Source: Clostridium fungisolvens | GTDB lineage: Bacteria > Bacillota > Clostridia > Clostridiales > Clostridiaceae | Direction of reading: 5' to 3' | Length of the DNA: 64,000 nt | Assembly (NCBI RefSeq): GCF_014193895.1 | Contig: NZ_BLZR01000001.1 | Span: forward strand, 992,001-1,056,000 | Shown here: in pieces, positions 17,527-25,595 of the stretch | Position numbering within the stretch: the stretch's first letter is position 1 | Layout: each line of letters opens with the position of its first letter | Notes under the pieces: model-generated | What the model saw: the letters and a program-made list of their open reading frames with translations, nothing else | Databases searched by the model: none | What the model was told of the DNA's origin: nothing | Made by a program: the position numbers and the translations under genes

Positions 17527-17858
17527 ATTATGCCCTCCCATAAGCAACTATCTACAGCATTTTTATAAGTTTCCCACTCTTTTTTCTTATCATTTAGGTG
17601 TTTTTCACCTTCACTAGTTATCCTATAATATTTTCTTTTTCTGCCTTCTGTACTTTCTTCCCAGTAGGACTCTACATAATTATCACTCTGAAGAGAATGA
17701 AGAATGGGGTAGAGAGTACCTTCTTTAAAGGCAAAGATTCCGTTTGATTTTTCCTCAATAGCTTTTATCATCTCATATCCGTACATGGATTTATCTTTAA
17801 GTAGACTCAAAATAATAATAGTTGTACTTCCTTTTAGAAGTTCTTTGCTTACTTTCAT
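17517..17858 (-). CDS. PadR-family transcriptional regulator
   Basis: A 113-residue winged-helix repressor: LLKGSTTIIILSLLKDKSMYGY, FKEGTLYPILHSLQSDNYVE and GRKRKYYRITSEGEKHL are diagnostic of PadR. It starts at the ATG at 17858 with GGAGG 5 bases upstream. It forms a two-gene operon with the SEDS-like protein it overlaps. Two 21-bp palindromes in its own promoter (17874-17922) indicate autorepression. The inducer is unknown; PadR proteins with such partners often respond to envelope stress or drugs. Confidence 0.95.
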   Translation of the reverse strand: MKVSKELLKGSTTIIILSLLKDKSMYGYEMIKAIEEKSNGIFAFKEGTLYPILHSLQSDNYVESYWEESTEGRKRKYYRITSEGEKHLNDKKKEWETYKNAVDSCLWEGIIWG

Positions 17859-17873
17859 AACAACCTCCAATGT

Positions 17874-17934
17874 ATACCTAGTAAATCTAGGTATATTATA
17901 TATACATAGTAATACTAGGTATGCTTTCAGTCAA
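17874..17934 (-). promoter_or_regulatory. Promoter with two PadR-type operators
   Basis: On the minus strand TTGACT (17934-17929), a 17-base spacer and TACTAT (17911-17906) make a promoter. Operator 1 is ATACCTAG-TAAAT-CTAGGTAT (17874-17894), a perfect 8-bp dyad. Operator 2 is ATACATAG-TAATA-CTAGGTAT (17902-17922), with one mismatch, and covers the spacer and -10. Their centres are 28 bp apart, near three helical turns, which suits cooperative binding of two dimers. Confidence 0.7.
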
Positions 17935-18156
17935 GAAAATTTTGTATATATTTTACTTAAAATTTATACAATTAAGTTATATTACATAATTTCAAGTATT
18001 TGACAATAAACTCTGAATTAGTTAGAATAAGGTTTAATAAATTTATAGTATTTATAATTTATTGTTTATTAAATTAGCTTAAGGCTTACCAATAGGACAT
18101 AATTTTGAAATGAATTTGTTAGTTCTATAAAATTTATAGGAAGTAGGGGAGAGTAT

Positions 18157-18954
18157 ATGAATATTAGAGAAGTTTCTAAGATTGAAAATGAAGAAGAGCA
18201 GGTTTCAGCCATTTATGATATTTTTAACGAATCCTCAAGATTATCTACTAAAGCAACTCAAGTAGAGTTTTTAACCACTGTGAGGCAAATTGAAAAATAT
18301 CTTAAGCCTGGTATGAAAATACTAGATTTAGGAGCTGGAACAGGAGAATATAGCTTGTATTTTGCAAAAAAGGGGTTTGAGGTAACAGCCATTGAATTGG
18401 TGGAAAAGCATGTAAAGCAAATTCAAGATAAAATTTCTGAGGGCATTTCGCTTGAAGTGTTTCAAGGGAATGCAATTAATTTATCGATGATAAAAGATAA
18501 ATCTTACGATATTGTTTTATGTTTTGGTCCGCTATACCATTTAAAGAAAAACGAGGACAAGTTAGCCTGTATAAGGGAAGTAAAAAGAGTTAGCACAGAT
18601 GATGCTAAGATGTTTTTTGCTTTTATTTCTAATGATATGGTTATTACAACTGAAGCTATGTGCTACAATCCTGATTTTTTAAAGGGTAAGGAATATAATC
18701 ATGAAACTTTTAAAGTTGTAGATTTTCCATTTGTTTTTCATACAGTAGATGATTGTAGAAAATTATTTAAAGATTCAAGCTTACTAGTTTGTGGAGAAGT
18801 TGCAACAGATGGCTTAAGTGAGCTATTAGCAGATAAAATTAATGAGATGGATGAGGAAAGCTATAAGTCTTGGCTTAACTATCATTTTTATTGTTGTGAA
18901 AAACCTGAATTTTTAGGAGCAAGTAATCATCTTTTATTTATAGCAGAAAAGTAG
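18157..18954 (+). CDS. Class I SAM-dependent methyltransferase
   Basis: A 265-residue cytoplasmic methyltransferase. Motif I is MKILDLGAGTGEYSLYFAKK and motif II reads VTAIELVEKHVKQI. IVLCFGPLYHL is motif IV, with the GPLYHL form seen in a clostridial group of small-molecule methyltransferases. The substrate is unknown. AGTAGGGGAGAG lies upstream of the ATG. It is divergent from padR and stands alone. Confidence 0.88.
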   Translation: MNIREVSKIENEEEQVSAIYDIFNESSRLSTKATQVEFLTTVRQIEKYLKPGMKILDLGAGTGEYSLYFAKKGFEVTAIELVEKHVKQIQDKISEGISLEVFQGNAINLSMIKDKSYDIVLCFGPLYHLKKNEDKLACIREVKRVSTDDAKMFFAFISNDMVITTEAMCYNPDFLKGKEYNHETFKVVDFPFVFHTVDDCRKLFKDSSLLVCGEVATDGLSELLADKINEMDEESYKSWLNYHFYCCEKPEFLGASNHLLFIAEK

Positions 18955-19012
18955 ATTTATGAGTTTAAAATATCTTACTTTAATACTTTTATGAACAAAA
19001 CTATTCTATTGC

Positions 19013-19080
19013 AAGAATTTCTTAACTTATATTTCTTAATTTATGTTAAGAAAAGGGTGATGCGCAAAAAAACTCAATGA
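19013..19080 (+). repeat. Degenerate fragment of a family D element
   Basis: TTTCTTAAC and GTTAAGAAA form a hairpin followed by GTGATGCGCAAAAAAA and a decayed right hairpin. This matches the right half of the complete copies at 28105 and 31862. The rest of the 330-base gap before 19293 shows nothing else clear. Confidence 0.5.
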
Positions 19081-19292
19081 AGAAGGGATGGATATATTCC
19101 AGCTTTATATAAAAGTTTTTATTAGTTTAACTGACTACTATATAAGGAAGCATATCAGAAAGGAGCTTCAGTGAATTTTTATAGTATAAGAGTATTTGTT
19201 AAATAAATGTTGGTAGTGATTAAAAACATGAATATATGGTAAGCATTAAGAGGATAGCCTAATTATTAAATTTTCTTAGAGAGGTGTTCCTT

Positions 19293-20189
19293 TTGATACA
19301 GCATGATGTTGAATTAAAAAAGTTTGATTTGCATACTAATGATATTCTAAAAAGAGATTTTTATAAAGATAGAGTTGTAGAATCTTGTCCACTTTGCGGA
19401 TCAACTTGGCATATTAAATATGGCTTTTTTAATGGAATCCAAAGATACAAATGCAAAGTATGTGATAAAACTTTTTCACGTACAACTAATTCATTGTGGA
19501 GTTATTCAAAAAAGAATACTAGAACTTGGATTGAGTTTACTGAATTAATGACAGAAAATAAAACTTTAAAATTTTGCTCTGAGAAGCTAAATATAAGTAT
19601 CGGGACAGCCTTTTATTGGAGACACAAAATACTTCAAGCGTTAAGCATAGATACAACTCCAGATAGTTTATCAGGAGTTGTACATATAGGAAAAGTTATT
19701 ATAAAAGAAAACTTTAAAGGGTGCAGAGATAAAGAAATACTAGCGGCAGCAACACCAAGAGAAGACATTTGGATTATTGGTGCAAAAGGCCAAGAAGACT
19801 CTATGTTTGTAAAGCCAATATTTAAATTTAAGTATCAATGGGATAAAGTTGCTTTCAATGAAAAAGTCTATTCTAAAATAGATGAGAAATCATACATTGC
19901 TCCGTACGGAGACAGATATATAAATTTAGTAGCGATGAAACATAATAGAAATAAATCTATTAAGATAGATACTGAGTATAGAATAAAATATCTTTGGCCA
20001 AATCTGAAGAAATGGCTATCGATCTTTCACGGGGTGTCCTCAAAGTATCTTCAAAGATACCTTAGTTTTTTCATAATTATGAACTTGGATAAGGTAGTAG
20101 ATTATATGGATTTGATCTATGAGAGATTATTTGAAGGAAATAGATTTATAAAGACTGATGAGATAAGAATTAGAAGTTCGCTTTTTTAA
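19293..20189 (+). CDS. IS1595-like protein lacking catalytic residues
   Basis: About 298 residues. The N-terminal zinc ribbon (CPLCGS ... CKVCDKTFSRTTNSLWSYSKK) and following helix-turn-helix are those of IS1595/ISXO2 transposases, as is the C-terminal LKKWLSIFHGVSSKYLQRYL. The first catalytic motif, normally like VEIDETY, reads VHIGKVI, so its Asp and Glu are gone. The residues expected to complete the active site near YRIKYLWPNLKKW are also altered. The frame is nevertheless intact over its full length. No terminal inverted repeats or target duplication are seen close by. The start is a TTG with AGAGAGGTG 7 bases upstream. It is either a decaying or a repurposed transposase. Confidence 0.75.
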   Translation: MIQHDVELKKFDLHTNDILKRDFYKDRVVESCPLCGSTWHIKYGFFNGIQRYKCKVCDKTFSRTTNSLWSYSKKNTRTWIEFTELMTENKTLKFCSEKLNISIGTAFYWRHKILQALSIDTTPDSLSGVVHIGKVIIKENFKGCRDKEILAAATPREDIWIIGAKGQEDSMFVKPIFKFKYQWDKVAFNEKVYSKIDEKSYIAPYGDRYINLVAMKHNRNKSIKIDTEYRIKYLWPNLKKWLSIFHGVSSKYLQRYLSFFIIMNLDKVVDYMDLIYERLFEGNRFIKTDEIRIRSSLF

Positions 20190-20302
20190 AAATAAAAATT
20201 AACATAAGGGCTGTCCATCTTTCTGTATGGATATTTACCAACATTTAATTAATATATAATTGTATAAAGAAAAAATATAATGTAAACATAGAACTTGAGA
20301 AA

Positions 20303-20385
20303 ATAATAGTGTAGTTATCCCCAAAATACACTATTATAAAAGTAGAGCTTTAAAAGTCTATTGTGATAACTTTTAAACCTCTACT
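20303..20385. repeat. Two consecutive perfect hairpins
   Basis: Hairpin 1: ATAATAGTGTA (20303-20313) and TACACTATTAT (20327-20337), 11 bp perfect. Hairpin 2: AGTAGAG plus TTAAAAGT and ACTTTTAA plus CTCTACT (20341-20385). They abut the family A element at 20387, so three palindromes lie in a row. Neither has a T-run. Confidence 0.6.
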
Positions 20386-20386
20386 A

Positions 20387-20485
20387 AAGATGTACCACCG
20401 AACCGAGATCTATTTTAAAAACTCTCACGGGTTCTGGTGAGAGTTTTTAAAAATAATAAATTTCATTACGAAGTGGTACATCCAT
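20387..20485 (+). repeat. Family A palindromic element, copy A1
   Basis: The ends are AAAGATGTACCACC and GAAGTGGTACATCC. The internal hairpin is AAAAACTCTCAC and GTGAGAGTTTTT. It lies between the IS1595-like gene and the MORN gene. Confidence 0.75.
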
Positions 20486-20505
20486 AAGCATAAAATTTTA
20501 GAAGA

Positions 20506-20994
20506 TTACTCTACTAATTTTTTTACTAATTCATCATTTTCCCAAGTGCCTATGATTCTTTCACCATCTGAATATATCATGATTCCATCACCTTCACGGT
20601 TGTCTTCCTTCCATAGACCTATAAACTGGTCGCCATTATCCCAGATATAAATGCCATTACCAGTTTTTGAGCCGTCCTTCCATTCACCTACATATCTCTC
20701 ACCATCTGGCCAGCTATATATTCCATAGCCATTCATTTCGTCTTCTAACCAATTACCTTGATATAACTCGCCATTTGTGAAGGAAAGAGTACCTTCTCCA
20801 TGAAATTTATTATCTTTCCAATAACCAATATATCTTGTTCCGTTGCTGTATGTAAAAATACCAAAGCCATTTTTCTTACCATCTTTTAGAGCTCCTTCAT
20901 AATGGCCTCCATGGGTATGTTCTTCTTGATTGTTAGTTGATACAGTAACCTTTAAATTTGAAGCATTTAAATTTTTGAAATTAACATTGCTCAT
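20506..20994 (-). CDS. MORN-repeat protein
   Basis: A 162-residue protein with five to six MORN repeats of about 23 residues (GHYEGALKDGKKNGFGIFTY, TRYIGYWKDNKFHGEGTLSF, ELYQGNWLEDEMNGYGIYSW, ERYVGEWKDGSKTGNGIYIW). The first 25 residues are polar, with no signal peptide, so it is probably cytoplasmic. MORN repeats build a beta-hairpin sheet used for lipid or protein contacts. Bacterial versions have no established role. AAAGGATG lies upstream of the ATG. Confidence 0.92.
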   Translation of the reverse strand: MSNVNFKNLNASNLKVTVSTNNQEEHTHGGHYEGALKDGKKNGFGIFTYSNGTRYIGYWKDNKFHGEGTLSFTNGELYQGNWLEDEMNGYGIYSWPDGERYVGEWKDGSKTGNGIYIWDNGDQFIGLWKEDNREGDGIMIYSDGERIIGTWENDELVKKLVE

Positions 20995-21127
20995 ATTATG
21001 TCATCCTTTCACTTGTTTCAGTTTGTAAGTATTATATTAATTAATCTTATTTTTCTAAATCTTTCGTAAAACATTCAAAGAATTTAAAAGAATATTAATA
21101 CACCTTATATCACAGAAAAATTATACA

Positions 21128-21227
21128 TAGGCTTCCTAACTCAACTAATAAGGTACACATGCTAGATATTCACTAAAAACCGTAATTGTAAGACAAGCAT
21201 AACTTAAGTTTTGCAATGGAACCCTCT
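21128..21227 (+). repeat. Degenerate family B element, copy B4
   Basis: AGGCTTCCTAACTCAACTAA at the left and a GGAACCCTCT end match the copies at 40184 and 50397, with many changes between. The remaining 300 or so bases between the MORN and AraC genes show only AT-rich sequence. Confidence 0.5.
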
Positions 21228-21452
21228 AATAGTATACTAAGTTATTATGGGAATTAATTCAATGTATTTTGAAAAGTATTCTCATTAAGTGATATATAAT
21301 ATATTACATAGAAATATATTATATAATATGAGCAATAAATGTCAGGATTTTTTACTTGTGAGACTTTATAATTAAGTTAAAATATAAAAACTTTTATAGT
21401 TAATTAAATTACTGATATGTATAAAGTGATGTTAAGTTTTGGAGGTTATGAT

Positions 21453-21863
21453 ATGGATTATATTGATAAAATTCAAGAGTCAATTGAATACATTGAAAAT
21501 AATCTTAGTGAGAAGATTTTTCTAGAGGATATTGCGAAAGCAGTTTACTTATCTAAATATTATTATCATAGAGTATTTCATGATATAGCTGGTGAGCCAG
21601 TTATGGAATATGTAAGGAAAAGAAGGCTTACTGAAGCAGCTAAAGATCTTGTGGAAGGAAAAGAGAAGATTGTTGATATAGCTTTAAAATATCAATTTAG
21701 CTCTCAAGAGGCTTTCTCAAGAGCTTTTAAGAAGATGTTTGGAGTTTCCCCAAGTAGGATTAGAAAGACACAGCAGAGAGTCTTGCTATATAAAAAGTTA
21801 GAAATAGCAAAGATTATAAAGGTTTCGTCATCTGCAGTAAGTATGACCTGCAAAGCTGCGTAA
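21453..21863 (+). CDS. AraC-family regulator consisting mainly of the DNA-binding domain
   Basis: A 136-residue protein. Two helix-turn-helix units fill residues 1-105: IENNLSEKIFLEDIAKAVYL, and later IVDIALKYQFSSQEAFSRAF and FKKMFGVSPSRIRK. Family members with this N terminus usually continue into a GyrI-like effector domain of 150 or more residues. Here the sequence ends after about 30 more residues, so it is either MarA/SoxS-like or a truncated form. The ATG at 21453 has GGAGG 7 bases upstream. ClpP follows in the same direction after 141 bases. Confidence 0.9.
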   Translation: MDYIDKIQESIEYIENNLSEKIFLEDIAKAVYLSKYYYHRVFHDIAGEPVMEYVRKRRLTEAAKDLVEGKEKIVDIALKYQFSSQEAFSRAFKKMFGVSPSRIRKTQQRVLLYKKLEIAKIIKVSSSAVSMTCKAA

Positions 21864-22004
21864 AGCTTGCATAGCATAAGTTCAATTAACTAGTATCTTA
21901 GCAATTTTTGTAATGAGATTAAGACATGTAATCATCTAATATTTCAATTAATAATGCTGAAGATATTGTAACTATAAAAAGTTTTGCATAAAGGAGAGAA
22001 TAAT

Positions 22005-22592
22005 ATGAGTTATGTACCTATGGTTGTAGAGCAGACAAACAAAGGAGAAAGATCTTATGATATTTACTCAAGGCTCTTAAAGGATAGAATAATAGTTTTA
22101 AGTGATCAAGTAAATGATACTACAGCAAGTTTGATCATAGCTCAAATGCTATTTTTAGAAGCAGAAGATCCAGATAAGGATATTATCTTCTATATAAATA
22201 GTCCTGGTGGAGTGATTACTTCAGGGCTTGCTATCTATGATACTATGAAATATATAAAATGCGATGTATCAACTATATGTTTGGGTATGGCAGCTAGTAT
22301 GGGTTCCTTCCTACTTGCTGGTGGAACTAAAGGGAAAAGATTTGCACTTCCAAACAGTGAAATAATGATACATCAACCTTCTATATCAGGAGGGTTGAGT
22401 GGCCAAGCAACAGACATAAAGATTTATGCAGACAAGATCTTAAGAACCAAGAAGAGATTGACTGAAATATATAGTGAAAATACAGGTCAACCTGCTGAGA
22501 AGCTTTTAGAAGATATGGAAAGAGATAATTATATGTCAGCAGAAGAAGCAAAGGCTTATGGGCTCATTGATGAAATAATTAAAAGTAGATAG
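22005..22592 (+). CDS. clpP: ATP-dependent Clp protease proteolytic subunit ClpP (stand-alone copy)
   Basis: A 195-residue serine peptidase that assembles into the tetradecameric Clp chamber. The triad is intact: Ser98 (MAASMGSFLL), His123 (EIMIHQP) and Asp174 (ERDNYMSAEEA). NSPGGVITSGLAIYDTM is also conserved. The loop after His123 (SISGGLSGQATDIKIYADKI) and LAGGTKG differ from the commonest clostridial ClpP. No clpX, clpA or tig is adjacent, so this may be a second ClpP. AAGGAGAG lies 6 bases upstream of the ATG. Confidence 0.95.
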   Translation: MSYVPMVVEQTNKGERSYDIYSRLLKDRIIVLSDQVNDTTASLIIAQMLFLEAEDPDKDIIFYINSPGGVITSGLAIYDTMKYIKCDVSTICLGMAASMGSFLLAGGTKGKRFALPNSEIMIHQPSISGGLSGQATDIKIYADKILRTKKRLTEIYSENTGQPAEKLLEDMERDNYMSAEEAKAYGLIDEIIKSR

Positions 22593-22598
22593 AATACT

Positions 22599-22638
22599 AA
22601 TAAGGTTGGAGCATGTATATGTCTCCAACCTTATTTTA
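22599..22638 (+). terminator. Intrinsic terminator of clpP
   Basis: AATAAGGTTGGAG pairs perfectly with CTCCAACCTTATT, followed by TTA. Its T-run is the first part of a family D element left end. Confidence 0.85.
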
Positions 22639-22709
22639 CTGTAAAGGATATTATAAAATTTTTGAGTTAGCTAAACCAAGTAATTTCAAGTGATTAGGAT
22701 AACTTTTAT
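22631..22709 (+). repeat. Family D left half, interrupted
   Basis: TTATTTTACTGTAAAGG and ATTATAAAATTTTTGAGTTA match the left half of the copy at 58724. The match stops where the family A copy begins at 22710. A matching continuation (GTAAAGAATATAAATT) appears at about 22812, just after that copy. Confidence 0.6.
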
Positions 22710-22811
22710 ATAGATGAACCACTTCGTAATAGAATTTATATTTTTAAATTCTCCTCTCAGAACCCAGAGGAGTTTTGAAAACAGTTTTCAGATTGAAGTG
22801 GTACATCTTTA
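22710..22811 (+). repeat. Family A palindromic element, copy A2 (102 bp)
   Basis: The ends are ATAGATGAACCACTTC and GAAGTGGTACATCTTTA. The internal stem is CTCCTCT and AGAGGAG. It lies inside family D sequence, which suggests insertion, with TA at both junctions. Confidence 0.75.
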
Positions 22812-22854
22812 GTAAAGAATATAAATTATTTAGTAGGTTAAAATAGCATTAACT

Positions 22855-22951
22855 ATAGATAAACTACTTCAATCATTGAACTCAAAATAAAGATTTCGAT
22901 GAATCTACGAATCATTGTTTTAGAGATTTAAATATGAAGTAGTTTATCTAT
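22855..22951 (+). repeat. Family A variant, copy A3
   Basis: A perfect 17-bp terminal inverted repeat, ATAGATAAACTACTTCA (22855-22871) and TGAAGTAGTTTATCTAT (22935-22951), with a different interior from the other copies. It lies 40 bases before the germination operon and could affect its transcription. Confidence 0.65.
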
Positions 22952-22991
22952 ATATTAGAGATCATATATTCATATACGGAAGTGAGAACTA

Positions 22992-24497
22992 ATGAATAAT
23001 ACTAATGAAAACAACGAAAAAAGTATTACTAGCAATTACAATGAAAACGTAGAATTGATGAAAAACCAATTCCATTATCCGAAAAATATAGATTTTAAGT
23101 TTCGAGTGATAAACATAAAATCTTTAAATAAAGAAGCAACCTTATTTTTCTTAAATAGTATAGTGGATATTAATAGGCTAGAGATGTATATAGTAAAACC
23201 TATAATGGAAAGTGAGTTTAAGGGGGCCTCCAGTAATGATATCCTTGACATTCTGATGAAAAATATAATAAATAGCTCATCAGTGAGTAAGGTAAATAAG
23301 CTTAAAGATATCATTGAGGAGATAACTTTAGGAAATGTAATAATGTTTATTGATGGATGTTCAGAAGCGATCTCTATTAAGATTTCTAGCTTTGAGCATA
23401 GATCTGTAGAAAAGCCTACCATAGAAAATATTTTAAAAGGCCCAAAGGAATCTTTTACTGAGTCCACAGAGGTTAATTTTTCTCTTATTCGAAAACATAT
23501 AATGAACAAAGATTTAATTACTGAAGTAGTTGATGTAGGTGTTAGAGGAAGTAGTAAAGTATTTTTGATGTACTTAGATGATATTGTTAATCCTAAGCTT
23601 TTAGAGGAAATTAAACTTCGCATAAACAAAATTGAGATAGAAAGTTTAGATGAGACTTCAATCCTAGAGCAATACATAGAAGATAGACCATATAGCTTAA
23701 TTCCATCAACAATTTCAACTGAAAGACCAGACAGGGTTGCGTCATTTCTAAAGGAAGGCCATGTAGCCTTATTCGCATATAATGGTTCTATGGCGACAGT
23801 AGTTCCTATCACCTTTTTTACTTTGTTTCATACATCAGAAGATATGTACCAAAGATGGGCATACGGTAACTTTATTAGGGTTATAAGATTGTTTTCATGT
23901 ATTGTTGCATTGGTAACTCCAGGATTTTACATGGCAGTAACAACATTTCATGCAGAAATGATGCCAGCTGATTTAGTAATGGCCACAATTTCTGCTAGAG
24001 AGAAGCTACCCTTTCCTGTATTTTTGGAAATAGTGATTATGGAAGTTTCTTTTGAACTTATAAGGGAGGCGGGAGTAAGAATACCTACGGCAGTTGGACC
24101 TACTATTGGGATTGTTGGAACTCTTATATTGGGGCAAGCGGCAGTTGAGGCCAATATAATTAGTCCAGTGTTAGTTATAGTAGTTTCCATAACAGGATTG
24201 GCCTCTTTTGCTATTCCAGAAATGAATTTAAGTTACATAATTAGAATTGGAAGGTTTATATTTCTATTTGTTGCAGCAATTTCAGGATTTTATGGACTTG
24301 GGTTATTAATTCCATTGATACTTGCTTATTTAAGTACCATAGAGTCATTTGGAGTACCTTTCTTTTCACCATATACACCTTATTTTCCATCATCTAAGGA
24401 CACCGTATTAAGACCAATTATTCATAAGCTAATACGTAGACCATTAGAAACTAGGCCTATTGATGAAGTTAGAGCTAAGGATAGGAGTGACGGATAA
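22992..24497 (+). CDS. GerA-family spore germination receptor, A subunit
   Basis: A 501-residue inner-membrane subunit of a germinant receptor. It has a long cytosolic N-terminal domain (residues 1-250) with DVGVRGSSKVFLMYLDDIVN, then five to six membrane segments with ERPDRVASFLKEGHVALFAY, REAGVRIPTAVGPTIGIVG and a C-terminal FGVPFFSPYTPYFPSSKDT: all standard for GerAA/GerKA. Receptors of this type sense amino acids, sugars or other small molecules and start spore germination. It is the first gene of a four-gene operon and abuts the B gene. Confidence 0.95.
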   Translation: MNNTNENNEKSITSNYNENVELMKNQFHYPKNIDFKFRVINIKSLNKEATLFFLNSIVDINRLEMYIVKPIMESEFKGASSNDILDILMKNIINSSSVSKVNKLKDIIEEITLGNVIMFIDGCSEAISIKISSFEHRSVEKPTIENILKGPKESFTESTEVNFSLIRKHIMNKDLITEVVDVGVRGSSKVFLMYLDDIVNPKLLEEIKLRINKIEIESLDETSILEQYIEDRPYSLIPSTISTERPDRVASFLKEGHVALFAYNGSMATVVPITFFTLFHTSEDMYQRWAYGNFIRVIRLFSCIVALVTPGFYMAVTTFHAEMMPADLVMATISAREKLPFPVFLEIVIMEVSFELIREAGVRIPTAVGPTIGIVGTLILGQAAVEANIISPVLVIVVSITGLASFAIPEMNLSYIIRIGRFIFLFVAAISGFYGLGLLIPLILAYLSTIESFGVPFFSPYTPYFPSSKDTVLRPIIHKLIRRPLETRPIDEVRAKDRSDG

Positions 24498-25595
24498 GTG
24501 TTCAAAGCAACTGATGATAAAATTGGAGTAAGAGAATATCTATCCATTATATTAATTACTTTTATTTCTAAGATTACTGATAGCACGCCGTCGCTTTACT
24601 TAAAAGAAGGAATGACTGCAGGGTGGTTAACGCCTCTTATTTCTGGAGCATTTATGTTCTTATCTTTAACCATTATAATGAGTTTACTAAAAAAATATGA
24701 AGGGAAAGGGCTTATTGAGTTAGTATATGCTTTACTCGGAAGATTTTTTGGATTTATACTTTCAATACTTATATTGATTACTTTTTTGTTTTTCGCATTT
24801 ACTAATAGTCGAAGTTATAGTAGTATCTTGACAATTTTATTTTTTCCAAACACTAATATTATAACATCGTACTTTTTCTTAATACTTGCCAGCACCTTGA
24901 TTGCATTATTAGGGCTTAAAGGTATTGGAAGAGTAGGAAGAATATTAATACCTTACTTTCTTGTAAGTATAGTTAGTATCTTGATTTTATCTAAAAATGA
25001 AATGAATATTAGATTTTTATATCCGATTCAAGGGGCAGGAGTAAAAAATCTTTTTACTTCTGGTATATTCCTAAGTTCTACATTAGCAGAGATTGTTTTT
25101 TTTATGACCTTTAGACCAATGATAAGAAATTTTAAAGAGTTTAAGATCTCTACAATAATAGGATTTTTGGCGTCAGTAGCAATCATGATGACCTATTTTG
25201 CAGTCTATTTAATGTGTTTTGATTATCCGCCAGTAACAATAATTAATTATCCTTTTCAGACCTTGACAAGGATGATTGGGATAAGCAGGTTTTTCACCAA
25301 TGTTGAAGCCTTTTTCCTTCTTGTTTGGGTAATGATTGCTGTTATTAGGTATGCGATGTATCTTTATACATTAGCCGGAATATTTGCTCAAATAATTAAA
25401 TCTACAAAGGTTGAACCGCTGATTCCAGCCTTTGCAGTAATAACCTTTATGCTTGGGCTAATACCTGAAAATCATGTAATTACAGTACAAGTGATACGTC
25501 TATATAATATTCGTGCTACTTCGGTACTTTTCTTAACGTTCCCAATCTTACTATTAATTTGTGATAGAGTTAGGAGGAACAAAGCAGATGGCTAG
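24498..25595 (+). CDS. GerAB/GerKB-family germination permease, B subunit
   Basis: A 365-residue protein of the amino acid/polyamine transporter superfamily with ten hydrophobic segments. It is the likely germinant-binding subunit. Motifs: KIGVREYLSIILITFISKIT and LLGRFFGFILSILILITF. It starts at a GTG directly after the A-gene stop, with GGAGTG 8 bases upstream. It overlaps the C gene by 8 bases. Confidence 0.94.
   Translation: MFKATDDKIGVREYLSIILITFISKITDSTPSLYLKEGMTAGWLTPLISGAFMFLSLTIIMSLLKKYEGKGLIELVYALLGRFFGFILSILILITFLFFAFTNSRSYSSILTILFFPNTNIITSYFFLILASTLIALLGLKGIGRVGRILIPYFLVSIVSILILSKNEMNIRFLYPIQGAGVKNLFTSGIFLSSTLAEIVFFMTFRPMIRNFKEFKISTIIGFLASVAIMMTYFAVYLMCFDYPPVTIINYPFQTLTRMIGISRFFTNVEAFFLLVWVMIAVIRYAMYLYTLAGIFAQIIKSTKVEPLIPAFAVITFMLGLIPENHVITVQVIRLYNIRATSVLFLTFPILLLICDRVRRNKADG

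Noticed and set aside
20303..20485. Clustered palindromes as a CRISPR array
   Set aside because: The repeats are not regularly spaced, have different sequences and no unique spacers; no cas genes are present anywhere in the window.
23075..23812. Long minus-strand open frame of 245 codons
   Set aside because: It lies wholly antisense to the germination A gene, whose product has clear family motifs. The minus product has no family features and no ribosome binding site.
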